A DNA stretch of 64,000 bases from Paragemmobacter straminiformis. Its GTDB lineage: Bacteria > Pseudomonadota > Alphaproteobacteria > Rhodobacterales > Rhodobacteraceae. A program made the translations under genes and the position numbers. The stretch covers positions 186,001 to 250,000 of the forward strand of contig NZ_JACLQD010000005.1 of assembly GCF_014243445.1 (NCBI RefSeq), read 5' to 3'. Shown piece by piece: positions 55,009 through 63,583 of the stretch. The notes below the pieces were generated by a model. The model was not told the origin of the DNA. It was given only the letters and a program-made list of their open reading frames with translations, and made no database searches. Every line of letters begins with the position of its first letter. Position 1 is the stretch's first letter.

Positions 55009-56964
55009 ATGTGGATGCACTGGCTGTTTCGTCTGGGTTCGGCCCTTGTGGTGCTGGTCTTGCTGGCCTTTGGGGTGCTGGCCTTGATCCCTTCGGAGCA
55101 GGTGGCGCGGCTGGCGACCGACCGCTTCGCCGAGGTGACGGGACGGCAGTTGACCATCGAGGGATCGGTGAAGCCGAGCCTTTGGCCGGTGCTGGGGGTC
55201 GAGACGGGGCGGGTGACGCTGTCGAATGCCGACTGGTCCGACGAGGGGCCGATGCTGGTGGCCGAGGGCATGTCGATCAAGCTGGATCTGCAGGCCCTGA
55301 TGGGCGGCGAGGTGCGGATCACGGGGTTCGAGTTGCTGCGGCCCGAAATCCTGCTCGAGCGGTCGGAAGAGGGCGTGCCGAACTGGGTGTTCGGCGGGGC
55401 GAATGGCGGCACGGCCAGCGCCGGCATGGCGGGGGCAGACAAGCCCTTTACGCTGGATCTGGCGGTGATCCATGACGGGGCGCTGGGGTATCTGGACCAT
55501 GCGACGGGGCAGGCTGTCCAGTTGAGCGGGCTTGAGGCGACCTTGAGCCTGCCGGAATATGACGGCCCCCTGTCGGTCGCGCTGAGTGCCGAGACCTCGG
55601 GGCAGGCGTTGTCGGTCGAGGGCCGTCTGGGCGATTTCAGGACGCTTTACGAGGGCGGGGTGGCGCCCGTGGTCCTTGATGCCCGTCTGGGTGCGGCGTC
55701 GCTGTCTTTCGACGGGCGTGGCGGCGGGCAGCCCTTTGCCGCCGAGGGGGCGGTCGAGGCCGATCTGGGCGATCTGGCGGCGGTTGCCACGGTATTGGCG
55801 CTGGAGCCGCCCGCCCTGCCCGAAGGGTTCGGCGCGCGGAAGGTGGCGGTTGCGGGCAAGGTCACGCTGAGTGCCGAGCGTGACTGGTATCTGCGCGGCG
55901 GGCGGATCACGCTGGATGACACGGTGCTGACCGGCGACCTTGACGTGACGACCGGGGGCGAAAGGCTGCGGGTGGCGGGCAATCTGGCGACCGGCGCGCT
56001 GGCCCTTGGGTCAGAGGGCGCCGGAGGCGGGTCGGGCGGCGGGACGGGTGCGGGCGGCTGGTCCGGGGCGCCGCTGTCGGCCGAAGGCTTGCGCGCCGTG
56101 GATGCCGATCTGGGGCTTGCGGTCGACGACCTGCGGCTGGGCGCGCTGCGTCTGGGGGCGGTGCGGTCGCATGTGACGGTGGATGCGGGGCGGGCGGTGG
56201 CCGATCTGGGGCGCGTTTCGGCCTATGGCGGCACGCTGGCGGGGCAGGTTGTCGTCAACGCTCGCAAGGGGCTGTCGGTGGGGGGCAGGCTCGATCTGGC
56301 GGGGGTGGCGTTGCAGCCGTTGCTGACCGACGCGATGGGCTATGACCGGCTGATCGGGACGGGAGACCTGACGCTCGACTTCGTGGGTGCGGGTGGATCG
56401 GTGGCCGAGATCATGCGGCGGCTTGACGGGCAGGGCAGCGTGACGCTGGGGCCGGGCGAGGTGCGGGGCATCGACATTCCGGCGATGCTGGCGACGCTGA
56501 ACGCAAGCCAGATGGGGCCGCAGGAAAAGACGGTCTTCGACAGCCTGTCCGCGTCGTTCCAGATCGAGAAGGGGGATCTGTTCAACGAGGACCTGAAACT
56601 CTCATCGCCCTATGTGCGGGCGACGGGGGCGGGGCGTGTGGGGCTGGGCGCGCGCGATTTCGACTATCGGCTGAAGGCGATGGCCTTGCAGGGCGAGGAC
56701 GGGGCCGACCGGATCACGGTGCCGATCTGGATCACCGGACCCTGGGCCGCGCCCAAGGTGGCGCTGGATGTCGAGGCGCTGGCGCAGGAAAAGCTGCAAG
56801 AGCAGGCCAAGGCCGCCGAGGACGAGTTGCGGCGGCGGGCGGCCGAGGAACTGGGCCAGCAGGAGGGCGAGACCCTCGAGGATGCGGCAAAGCGCAAGCT
56901 GCAAGAGCAGGTGGACGAGCAGGCGGGCAAATTGCTCGAACAGTTGCTGGGCGGGGGGAATTGA
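55009..56964 (+). CDS. AsmA-family protein
   Basis: 651 residues. N-terminal anchor (LFRLGSALVVLVLLAFGVLALIPSEQ), then repeating beta-rich segments and the AsmA C-terminal signature VTLGPGEVRGIDIPAMLATL, and DFDYRLKAMALQG with a C-terminal coiled, Glu/Gln-rich tail (LGQQEGETLEDAAKRKLQEQVDEQ). AsmA/TamB-type proteins bridge inner and outer membranes and move lipids or help outer-membrane assembly. Start ATG 55009, with ATG 55015 as the alternative with better spacing to GGGAG. A GC-rich gap with a run of ten G follows the stop. Confidence 0.87.
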   Translation: MWMHWLFRLGSALVVLVLLAFGVLALIPSEQVARLATDRFAEVTGRQLTIEGSVKPSLWPVLGVETGRVTLSNADWSDEGPMLVAEGMSIKLDLQALMGGEVRITGFELLRPEILLERSEEGVPNWVFGGANGGTASAGMAGADKPFTLDLAVIHDGALGYLDHATGQAVQLSGLEATLSLPEYDGPLSVALSAETSGQALSVEGRLGDFRTLYEGGVAPVVLDARLGAASLSFDGRGGGQPFAAEGAVEADLGDLAAVATVLALEPPALPEGFGARKVAVAGKVTLSAERDWYLRGGRITLDDTVLTGDLDVTTGGERLRVAGNLATGALALGSEGAGGGSGGGTGAGGWSGAPLSAEGLRAVDADLGLAVDDLRLGALRLGAVRSHVTVDAGRAVADLGRVSAYGGTLAGQVVVNARKGLSVGGRLDLAGVALQPLLTDAMGYDRLIGTGDLTLDFVGAGGSVAEIMRRLDGQGSVTLGPGEVRGIDIPAMLATLNASQMGPQEKTVFDSLSASFQIEKGDLFNEDLKLSSPYVRATGAGRVGLGARDFDYRLKAMALQGEDGADRITVPIWITGPWAAPKVALDVEALAQEKLQEQAKAAEDELRRRAAEELGQQEGETLEDAAKRKLQEQVDEQAGKLLEQLLGGGN

Positions 56965-57139
56965 AAAGGCGCAGCCGGCGCGCGACGCATTCCGGCGGGG
57001 AGGACATGGCAGGCGGGGCGGCGATCTGGCGGCGTGGGGGGGGGGGGCGGCTCTCGGCCCAGTGCGGACGTTAACTGATTTCTGCAAAGCACGAAAACCG
57101 CTATGTGATAAATGTCCGGCGTTCTGTCGTCTTACCCGA

Positions 57140-58003
57140 TCACGCCTTGCGCCGGACCGCGGCCCAGACACCCGAGATGCAGACCAGAGCCATGCCGGCC
57201 AACGCCATGCCGTCTGGAATATGGTCGAAAGCAAACCAGCCAAGGCCCGCAGCCCAGACGAGGTGCAGGTAATTTACCGGAGCTAGCAAGCCTGCGGGGG
57301 CCTCGCGATAGGCAGCGGTGAAAAGGAAGTGGCCGAGGGTGGCGAGACTGCCCAAGATTAGCATCAACCCCAGATCCTGTGCTGTGACCGGCAGGACCGG
57401 TGGGGTGAAGGATGCGCCGATGACGAAGCAGATCGTCCCGAGCAGGGCGGTGTGCCACAGAAGTGCCGCCGTGCTTTCGGTTCGGGACAGGAGCCGTGTG
57501 AGGATATGGTAGGCGGTGCCGAAGCCGACGTTTACGAGCGCCATCGTCACTCCCCACGGATCGAGTCCCCCACCGGGGCGCAGGATCAGTAGGACGCCGG
57601 CGAACCCTACCATCGCGCCGAGCCATCCTGCCACTCCTACCTTTTCGCCTAACACGGGCGCGGAGAGCAGGAGCACGACGAAGGGGGCGAGATAGACAAT
57701 AGCGACAGTTTCCCCGACCGGCATCACGCGTAGGGCCAAACCCATCGTCAGGGATGCCATCGCAAGGCAGAGTCCGCGGAGTGTGACGAGCCAGTGCCGT
57801 TCTACTCTCCAGAGGCGCTGCCCCATTCGAGGCCAGAGGATAAACGTGACCAAGGCCAGATTGACAGCGTAACGCACGGCGACGACCGGGGCGACCGGAT
57901 GGCGCATCGTCAGGTGTTTGGTAACAACGTCTGAGGCAGCGAATGCAAACGTCGCCATGACGACCAAGACGATGCCCTTCAGCGGACGCGCGGATGTGTT
58001 CAT
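57140..58003 (-). CDS. DMT-superfamily (EamA) transporter
   Basis: 287 residues, ten hydrophobic segments (IVLVVMATFAFAASDVVTKHL; MGLALRVMPVGETVAIVYLAP; VALLWHTALLGTICFVIGAS; TLGHFLFTAAYREAPAGLL). The base composition is visibly less GC-rich than the rest of the window (many a/t at third positions), which suggests recent acquisition or a different expression class. Substrate unknown. It is divergent from the PanB-like locus, with a 338-bp gap. Confidence 0.84.
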   Translation of the reverse strand: MNTSARPLKGIVLVVMATFAFAASDVVTKHLTMRHPVAPVVAVRYAVNLALVTFILWPRMGQRLWRVERHWLVTLRGLCLAMASLTMGLALRVMPVGETVAIVYLAPFVVLLLSAPVLGEKVGVAGWLGAMVGFAGVLLILRPGGGLDPWGVTMALVNVGFGTAYHILTRLLSRTESTAALLWHTALLGTICFVIGASFTPPVLPVTAQDLGLMLILGSLATLGHFLFTAAYREAPAGLLAPVNYLHLVWAAGLGWFAFDHIPDGMALAGMALVCISGVWAAVRRKA

Positions 58004-58341
58004 CGGTCCGGTTATCCTTTTTCAGCAAGCGGCAGATTACGCACTTCCAGTCCATCGGGACGTATTGGTCAAGTGCGGGGAATGGGCGATTAATCAGGAC
58101 AATTCCTGCCTGTGACCCTGCCTATGTATCGGCGCGATTCGAGAACGTTCCGGTAGCAAGATCGCCTCGGCTCAGGATGTTGCAGCCGCCACGGGGCAGT
58201 AGCATCCGCCAGATGGTGGCAGCTCGCAATCGTAATGAAATGAGGCTTTCTGATGCAAACATTCTCGTAACGCGGAGATTTCCATTGCAAGCGCGGGGCG
58301 CTCTCGCCAGCCGTTGCGCGGTATGCGCGAGGGAGGCTGGA
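58004..58341. other. 338-bp divergent intergenic region
   Basis: Between the EamA gene and the PanB-like gene. Base composition is relatively AT-rich around 58010-58090 and 58200-58280. No convincing ORF, hairpin or repeat was found; the in-frame upstream extension of the PanB-like gene (from 57994) has no clear start or composition of a protein. It presumably contains both promoters. Confidence 0.5.
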
Positions 58342-59133
58342 ATGGCTGCGAAAACGAATGTTCACGATCTGCTTCGGGCTAAGGGAAGCCGGAAATGGGT
58401 GCAACTGCACGTCGACAGCGCGGCAGAGGCGGCGGCTGCCGAATCGGCGGGGATCTTGGTTCTGTCCTGCGAGGCGGATCATTCTCTGCCTGCGATCAGG
58501 GCTGCGGCACCCTCTGCGCTGATCTCGGCGGGGATGCCGCATGGCACCTCGGCCACGCCGGATGAAGCTGTGCGCGCTGCTTTCGGTGCGCTGCGGGCGG
58601 GGGCGGATGCGATCTATTGTTCGCACTCCCCGAGGTTCATCGAGGCGATGGCGCGCGAGGGCATTCCTGTGACCGGCCATGTCGGGCTGGTGCCGAATCT
58701 AGCGGCCTGGACGGGCTTCCGTGCCATAGGGCGCAAGGCAGACGAGGCGTTGGCGGTGCTGCGAAAAGCCAAGGACATCGAGAATGCGGGCGCGGCTTTT
58801 CTAGAAGTTGAGGTGGTTCCGGTTCAACTGGCGGACCACATTACGCGTGGCACGGCGATGGTAACGATGGGCATGGGCTGTGGGTCGGTTTGCGACACGC
58901 AGTATCTGTTCTCTTGCGATGTGCTGGGCACGAACACCGGTCATTACCCGCGCCATTCCAAGCGCTACGCCGATTTCGCGCGGCTGGAGGCGGAGTTGCA
59001 GGAGAAGCGCGTCGCCGCCTTTTGTGCCTTTGTCGGAGATGTAGAAGCTGCCGGCTATCCGGAGCGTAGTCACGAGATCTGGATGGACGAGGAGGAGTTC
59101 GAAGCCTTTGCCAAGGGCGCGACGCGTCTCTGA
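58342..59133 (+). CDS. PanB-like (ketopantoate hydroxymethyltransferase fold) protein with altered active site
   Basis: 263 residues, the normal PanB length, with GHVGLVPNLAAWTGFRAIG (His113), AGAAFLEVEVVPVQLADHI (Glu157) and the C-terminal block DVLGTNTGHYPRHSKRYADF. The PanB metal-binding and substrate residues appear changed: the region matching Asp84 reads ISAGMPHGTSATPDEA, and that matching Lys112/Glu114 (usually VKIEGG) reads IYCSHS. It may therefore catalyse a different reaction of the PEP-mutase/PanB superfamily or bind a ligand without catalysis. ATG 58342 follows GGGAGG. It precedes the LacI regulator by 69 bp and opens a moc-like locus. Authentic pantothenate synthesis is unlikely. 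Confidence 0.75.
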   Translation: MAAKTNVHDLLRAKGSRKWVQLHVDSAAEAAAAESAGILVLSCEADHSLPAIRAAAPSALISAGMPHGTSATPDEAVRAAFGALRAGADAIYCSHSPRFIEAMAREGIPVTGHVGLVPNLAAWTGFRAIGRKADEALAVLRKAKDIENAGAAFLEVEVVPVQLADHITRGTAMVTMGMGCGSVCDTQYLFSCDVLGTNTGHYPRHSKRYADFARLEAELQEKRVAAFCAFVGDVEAAGYPERSHEIWMDEEEFEAFAKGATRL

Positions 59134-59154
59134 CCTTGCCGATGTGAGGCGCTT

Positions 59155-59180
59155 GAGGCATTCTTTCTGCAGAATGCCTC
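59155..59180. promoter_or_regulatory. 26-bp inverted repeat before the LacI gene
   Basis: A perfect 10-bp inverted repeat (gaggcattct / agaatgcctc, spacer ttctgc) lies 22 bp after the PanB-like stop and 22 bp before the LacI start. It could be a terminator without a U-run, an attenuator, or an autoregulatory operator for the LacI protein. AGAAT/ATTCT half-sites recur at 60362-60375. Confidence 0.55.
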
Positions 59181-59202
59181 ATCCATCCTGCTGGAGGATT
59201 TC

Positions 59203-60201
59203 ATGCGCCGCGTGACAGTGGCTGACATCATGCGCGAGACGGGCCTGTCGCGGGCCACGGTAGACCGAGTGCTTAACGGGCGCGCGCGGGTGCATGACCG
59301 GACGCGGGCGGTGGTCGAGGAAACGATGGCGCGGTTGCGGTCGGGCGGCGAGGCTGTCCCGAAGCCGCTGGTCGCGGACATTGCCCTGCGCGTCGGGCGG
59401 GGCATGATGGGCCAGATGCGCGCGGCCTGGACGAAAAGCGGAGCGCAAGGCGCCTTTCACGACCTGCACGGGGCGGACGAGGCGATGGTGCTGCGCTGCA
59501 TCGAAGGGCTTTGCAAGGATGTGTCGCGCCCGCTGATCGTGACGGCCAAGAATTCGGACCGGTTGGTGGCGGTGCTGTCGAATGCACGGGCCAAGGGCAA
59601 GCGGGTGATCGCGCTGGTGTCGGACCTACCGCCGGACGCGCGGAACAGTTTCGTTGGCGTCGACGACCGCGCGGCGGGTCAGACGGCCGCGTTCCTGATC
59701 GGGCGGATGCTGGGGGATCGGCCCACGACGGTTGGCGTAGTCCTTGGAAACATTGCCTTTCGCTGTCACGAAGACCGTGAGATCGGGTTCCGCACGGGGC
59801 TTCGGGCCAATTTCCCAAAGGTGGTGATTTCGGGCGAGGCGCAGGGCGAGGACAGTGCCGATCTGACGCGTAACGCGGTCAGTCGTCTGTTGGCGGATCA
59901 TCCCGCGCTTGGGGCCATCTACAACGTGGGCGGCGGCAATGCGGGCATGGTCGATGCCTTGCGAGGGGCGGGGCGGGCGGCGGATATGCTGGTCGTGGGG
60001 CATGAGGTGAATCCCGTGACGATGCCGCTTTTGCGATCCGGTGCGATGGATTTTGCCATTGCGGGAACGCCTGCCGATCTGCTTGGCGGGGCTCTGCAAT
60101 GCGCTGTCGATCCGAGCGAGGACGCGGCCAAGGGCGTCCGTCATCTGGATTTCGGCGTCTATACCCGCTTCAACATGCCGTCGTTTACCACGGGCGCATA
60201 G
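59203..60201 (+). CDS. LacI-family transcriptional regulator
   Basis: 332 residues. N-terminal LacI helix-turn-helix (VTVADIMRETGLSRATVDRVLNGRARVHDRTR) and hinge helix; the C-terminal ligand-binding domain belongs to the periplasmic-binding-like (sugar) fold, with NSFVGVDDRAAGQTAAFLIG, VLGNIAFRCHEDREIGF and IYNVGGGNAGMVDAL. It lies between the PanB-like gene and the moc-like genes, so it likely senses the substrate imported by the adjacent ABC transporter and represses the operon until present. Close relatives of this kind regulate inositol-type sugar catabolism. Confidence 0.9.
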   Translation: MRRVTVADIMRETGLSRATVDRVLNGRARVHDRTRAVVEETMARLRSGGEAVPKPLVADIALRVGRGMMGQMRAAWTKSGAQGAFHDLHGADEAMVLRCIEGLCKDVSRPLIVTAKNSDRLVAVLSNARAKGKRVIALVSDLPPDARNSFVGVDDRAAGQTAAFLIGRMLGDRPTTVGVVLGNIAFRCHEDREIGFRTGLRANFPKVVISGEAQGEDSADLTRNAVSRLLADHPALGAIYNVGGGNAGMVDALRGAGRAADMLVVGHEVNPVTMPLLRSGAMDFAIAGTPADLLGGALQCAVDPSEDAAKGVRHLDFGVYTRFNMPSFTTGA

Positions 60202-60613
60202 GTCGGCGCAGGTCTTTCACGAATCGCGACCGACCCTTTGCGGGCGTTCATTGGCGCTGTTTGTCGTGTCTGGGTCATTCTGCATCATGCCGCTTGGCAG
60301 GTGCAAGCGGTGTCCACTTCACCCAGCATGAAATGATGCAAAGTGAAGCAATTTTTGCGGCAGAATGAATATTCTGTTTGGCTTCACTCCGGAATGTTGT
60401 CACCAATAGATCACGAACAACGCGACGGCTTCTGGCTGTCAGAGGAATGATCCGCCCAGCGGGAGACGGGGCGGAGTGAATAGGGAAAACATGAAGGGGC
60501 GTCGGGGTGGTCTTCTGCCCCCGCTACTGTCATGGCCGGACTTCCTCCCAGGAAGGTCTCCCAAGAAAAGACGGTCGGGCGGTGCGCCGCCCGACCGAAC
60601 TGAAGGGAAGGCG
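60202..60613 (+). promoter_or_regulatory. 412-bp leader region of the moc-like operon
   Basis: The gap between the LacI gene and the MocD-like gene contains three CTTCAC/GTGAAG copies (60317-60322, 60343-60348, 60382-60387) and an inverted repeat cagaat-gaat-attctg (60361-60376), possible operators. A structured stretch follows with the blocks aatagggaa (60479-60487) and ctgcccccgctactgt (60515-60530), which resemble the conserved core of cobalamin riboswitches, then ccagga (60548-60553). A 10-bp GC hairpin (60573-60582 and 60587-60596) sits 17 bp before the MocD start. No ORF with a good start is seen. Confidence 0.45.
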
Positions 60614-61621
60614 ATGATGGACGACACGAAATATGGCACTCGGAACAAGCGCGGGGATTTTACGCCGAACGAGCCGCTGGAACATGCACCGTTGTTCGCC
60701 TTTCCGCCGAGGCCCTTGGCCCTGCTGAAATGGCTGCCGAGCTATTTCCTGCCATGGAACGTCCTGTGGCTGGCCAGCGCCGCCGCTTGGTGGGCATGGG
60801 TCGTGCCGGAAGCCGAGGTGATGAAATCCCTGCACTGGGGCTGGGTGCTTTGGCTTTTCGCGGTGAACTGCGTTGCCGTCTTTGTCTTCTACGGCGGAAT
60901 GGAGTTGCAACTCTATGTGCGCCGCACGCAAGGAACCCGCTTCAAATACAATGCGAAATGGCCGGCGGACCACAAATCTTCTGCCTTCATGTTCCAAAGC
61001 CAGACCATCGACAGCCTGATCCGTGCATTTGGCACCGGCGTGCCGATCTGGACGGCGTGGGAAGTGCTGGTGCTGTGGGCATGGGCGAATGACATCGGGC
61101 CCTGGGTCGGGCTGATGGATAATCCGTGGTATCTGGCCGCTGTCTGGCTGATCCTTCCGGTGATCCACGAGTTCCATTTCTTTCTGATCCACCGACTGAT
61201 CCATACGCCATTTCTTTATAAGTGGGTGCATTCGGTTCACCACAACTCGGTCAACCCGAGCCCGTGGTCGTCGCTGTCGATGCATCCGGTCGAGCATCTG
61301 CTTTATTTTGCGACCGCCGCCTATCACTTCATCATCCCGTCGCATCCGCTGCTTGCCATCTATCAGCTGCATTTTGCGGGCTTCGGGGCGGTGGTCGGCC
61401 ATATCGGTTTCGACAAGATCGAGATGGGCGAGGACAAGGGTTTGGATAGCCATGCCTTTGCCCACTACCTGCACCACAAGTATTTCGAGGTGAATTACGG
61501 CGACGGGCTGATCCCCTTGGATCGCTGGTTTGGCACCTGGCACGACGGGTCGAAGGACGGTGATGCCCGGATGCAGGCCCGATACGAGCGCCGCAAGGCC
61601 AAGGCCAACGCCCGCGCCTGA
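60614..61621 (+). CDS. MocD-like sterol-desaturase/fatty-acid-hydroxylase family monooxygenase
   Basis: 335 residues, membrane-bound. Histidine boxes of the non-haem di-iron family are present: HRLIH (193-197, preceded by HEFHFFL), HSVHH (206-210) and HYLHH (284-288), plus HPVEH. Four or five hydrophobic segments surround them. MocD of rhizobia is a member of this family and, with MocE and a reductase, is thought to demethylate the rhizopine 3-O-methyl-scyllo-inosamine. It starts at ATG 60614 with AAGGGAAGG upstream; GTG 60476 is unlikely because it would translate the structured leader. It ends 37 bp before the MocE-like gene. Confidence 0.8.
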   Translation: MMDDTKYGTRNKRGDFTPNEPLEHAPLFAFPPRPLALLKWLPSYFLPWNVLWLASAAAWWAWVVPEAEVMKSLHWGWVLWLFAVNCVAVFVFYGGMELQLYVRRTQGTRFKYNAKWPADHKSSAFMFQSQTIDSLIRAFGTGVPIWTAWEVLVLWAWANDIGPWVGLMDNPWYLAAVWLILPVIHEFHFFLIHRLIHTPFLYKWVHSVHHNSVNPSPWSSLSMHPVEHLLYFATAAYHFIIPSHPLLAIYQLHFAGFGAVVGHIGFDKIEMGEDKGLDSHAFAHYLHHKYFEVNYGDGLIPLDRWFGTWHDGSKDGDARMQARYERRKAKANARA

Positions 61622-61658
61622 CACTTTTCACATCACAGCCGAGACGACGGAGATGACC

Positions 61659-61970
61659 ATGAGCGAATGGACCGCTGCCTGCATGCTTGACGATATCGAA
61701 GTCGAAGGCGTGCGCCGTTTCGATGTCGGAGGGCGGACCTTTGCCGTCTATCGGTCAGCCGAGGACGAGGTCTTCTGCACCGACGGGCTTTGCACCCATG
61801 AGGCGGTCCACCTGAGCGAGGGGCTGGTCATGGATTATGAGATCGAATGCCCCAAGCATTCCGGCGTCTTCGACATCCGCACCGGCGAGGCGAAGCGGCT
61901 GCCTGCCTGCGTGAACCTGCGGACCTATCCCGCCAAGCTGGAGGGAGGGCGCGTGCTGATCAGCGTTTGA
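61659..61970 (+). CDS. MocE-like Rieske-type [2Fe-2S] ferredoxin
   Basis: 103 residues with a complete Rieske cluster: Cys45-Thr-His47 (in [12 protein letters not shown]) and Cys64-x-x-His67 (in [11 protein letters not shown]), spacing C-x-H-x16-C-x-x-H. The N-terminus [18 protein letters not shown] and the C-terminal beta sheet match MocE and other small Rieske ferredoxins. It would pass electrons to the MocD-like enzyme; the ferredoxin reductase (MocF) is not in the window. The ATG 61659 is preferred over 61653 because GGAG lies 6 nt before it. Confidence 0.87.
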   Translation: MSEWTAACMLDDIEVEGVRRFDVGGRTFAVYRSAEDEVFCTDGLCTHEAVHLSEGLVMDYEIECPKHSGVFDIRTGEAKRLPACVNLRTYPAKLEGGRVLISV

Positions 61971-62046
61971 CGGCCCGACAGGACAGGAACGGACACCCGA
62001 AGGGAGCGGCTGCCCTGCAGCCGTCGGGTCAAGGGAGGATAAGGGA

Positions 62047-63567
62047 ATGAACGAAACCACCGCCAATGCGCCGCCCGTCGTCGAGATGCGCGGGATCGAG
62101 AAATCCTTCCCCGGCGTGCGCGCCCTGCAATCGGTGCGCTTCGACCTGCGTGCGGGCGAGGTGCATGCGCTGATGGGCGAGAATGGCGCGGGCAAGTCCA
62201 CGCTGATGAAGATCTTGACTGGCGTCTATCAACCCGACGGGGGCGAGATCCTTGTCGACGGGCGGTCCGTTGCACTGCGGACTCCGCAGGCGGCGCAGGC
62301 CTTGGGCATCAGCATCATCCATCAGGAATTGTTCCTGATGAACCATCTGAGCGCGGCACAGAACATCTTCATTGGGCGAGAGCCGAGCAAGGGTCTGGGC
62401 ATCTTTGTTGATGAAGCGAAGATGAAGCGGGACGCCGCCGCGATCTTCCGGCGCATGAAGGTCGAGATCGACCCTGCCGGAGAGGTGGGTCACATGACGG
62501 TGGCCCGCCAGCAACTGGTCGAGATCGCCAAGGCGCTGTCCTACGACGCGCGCGTACTGGTGATGGACGAACCGACATCGGCGCTGAACGAGACGGAGGT
62601 CGAGCATCTGTTCGCGGTGATCGACGACCTGAAGGCGAACGGGGTGGGGATCGTCTACATCACCCACAAAATGGACGAGGTGAAGCGTATCGCGGACCGC
62701 GTCACGGTCATGCGGGACGGGCAGTATATCGACACGCTTCCCGCCGCATCGACGCCCATGTCGACCGTCATCCAGCTGATGGTCGGGCGGGAATTGGCGG
62801 ATCAACACCGCGCCACGGGGCAGGGGACAGCAGACGAGGTTCTGCGCGTTACCGGCCTGAACCGCGGAAAGGCCGTGCGTGATGTCAGCTTCTCACTGAA
62901 TAAGGGTGAAATCCTTGGTTTCGCTGGCCTGATGGGCGCGGGGCGGACCGAGGTGGCGAGGGCGATTTTCGGGGCGGACCCAATCGACAGCGGCGAAATC
63001 CGCGTCCATGGGCAGGTGCAGCGCATCGCCAGCCCCGCCGATGCCGTGGAAAACGGGATCGCTTATCTGTCCGAGGATCGCAAGCACTTCGGCCTCGTCA
63101 CGGGCATGTCAGTCCGTGACAACGTGACGATGGCGAGCTGGGGCCGCTTCATGCAGGGCGGATTCATGCAGGACGCGGCTCTGGGCAAGGTTGCCGAGGA
63201 CTATGTCCGCAAGCTTAAGGTCAAGACGCCCCACATCCATCAGGAAACGCGTCTCCTGTCAGGCGGCAACCAGCAGAAGGTGGTCATTGCCAAATGGCTG
63301 CTGCGGGATTGCGACATCCTGATCTTCGATGAACCGACGCGTGGCATCGACGTGGGGGCCAAGGCGGAAATCTACCGCCTTCTCGAAGAGCTCGCCGCAG
63401 GAGGGAAGGCGATCATCGTGATCTCGTCCGAACTGCCCGAGGTGCTGCGCCTGTCGCACCGCATCGCCGTCATGTGCGAGGGGCGCATCACGGGCGAGCT
63501 GAACGGCCGCACGGCTACGCAGGAAGACATCATGACGCTGGCGACACAGCGCGCCAACGCGGCGTGA
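62047..63567 (+). CDS. Sugar-type ABC transporter ATP-binding protein (RbsA/MglA family)
   Basis: 506 residues with two ABC domains in tandem. The first has Walker [13 protein letters not shown] (about residues 40-50), [24 protein letters not shown] and [13 protein letters not shown]; the second has a degenerate Walker A ([16 protein letters not shown]), then [18 protein letters not shown] and [16 protein letters not shown]. This is the CUT2 class that imports ribose, xylose, inositol and similar sugars; the partner permease follows 16 bp later. In moc loci the corresponding transporter moves the rhizopine or inositol derivative. The binding protein is not in the window. Confidence 0.93.
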   Translation: MNETTANAPPVVEMRGIEKSFPGVRALQSVRFDLRAGEVHALMGENGAGKSTLMKILTGVYQPDGGEILVDGRSVALRTPQAAQALGISIIHQELFLMNHLSAAQNIFIGREPSKGLGIFVDEAKMKRDAAAIFRRMKVEIDPAGEVGHMTVARQQLVEIAKALSYDARVLVMDEPTSALNETEVEHLFAVIDDLKANGVGIVYITHKMDEVKRIADRVTVMRDGQYIDTLPAASTPMSTVIQLMVGRELADQHRATGQGTADEVLRVTGLNRGKAVRDVSFSLNKGEILGFAGLMGAGRTEVARAIFGADPIDSGEIRVHGQVQRIASPADAVENGIAYLSEDRKHFGLVTGMSVRDNVTMASWGRFMQGGFMQDAALGKVAEDYVRKLKVKTPHIHQETRLLSGGNQQKVVIAKWLLRDCDILIFDEPTRGIDVGAKAEIYRLLEELAAGGKAIIVISSELPEVLRLSHRIAVMCEGRITGELNGRTATQEDIMTLATQRANAA

Positions 63568-63583
63568 ACGGGGGATTACCGAA

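Noticed and set aside
56965-57139. Run of ten G at about 57040 as a signal
   Set aside because: It is a homopolymer in a 175-bp gap between genes, with no other structure. It may be a sequencing-prone or slippage site but nothing supports a function.
57994-58341. Longer N-terminus for the PanB-like protein
   Set aside because: The upstream frame overlaps the divergent EamA start and has no ribosome site. ATG 58342 with GGGAGG gives the normal PanB length.
60476-60613. GTG start at 60476 for the MocD-like protein
   Set aside because: This would translate the structured leader with a Pro/Gly/Arg-rich N-terminus. ATG 60614 with AAGGGAAGG upstream gives the usual MocD-type N-terminus.
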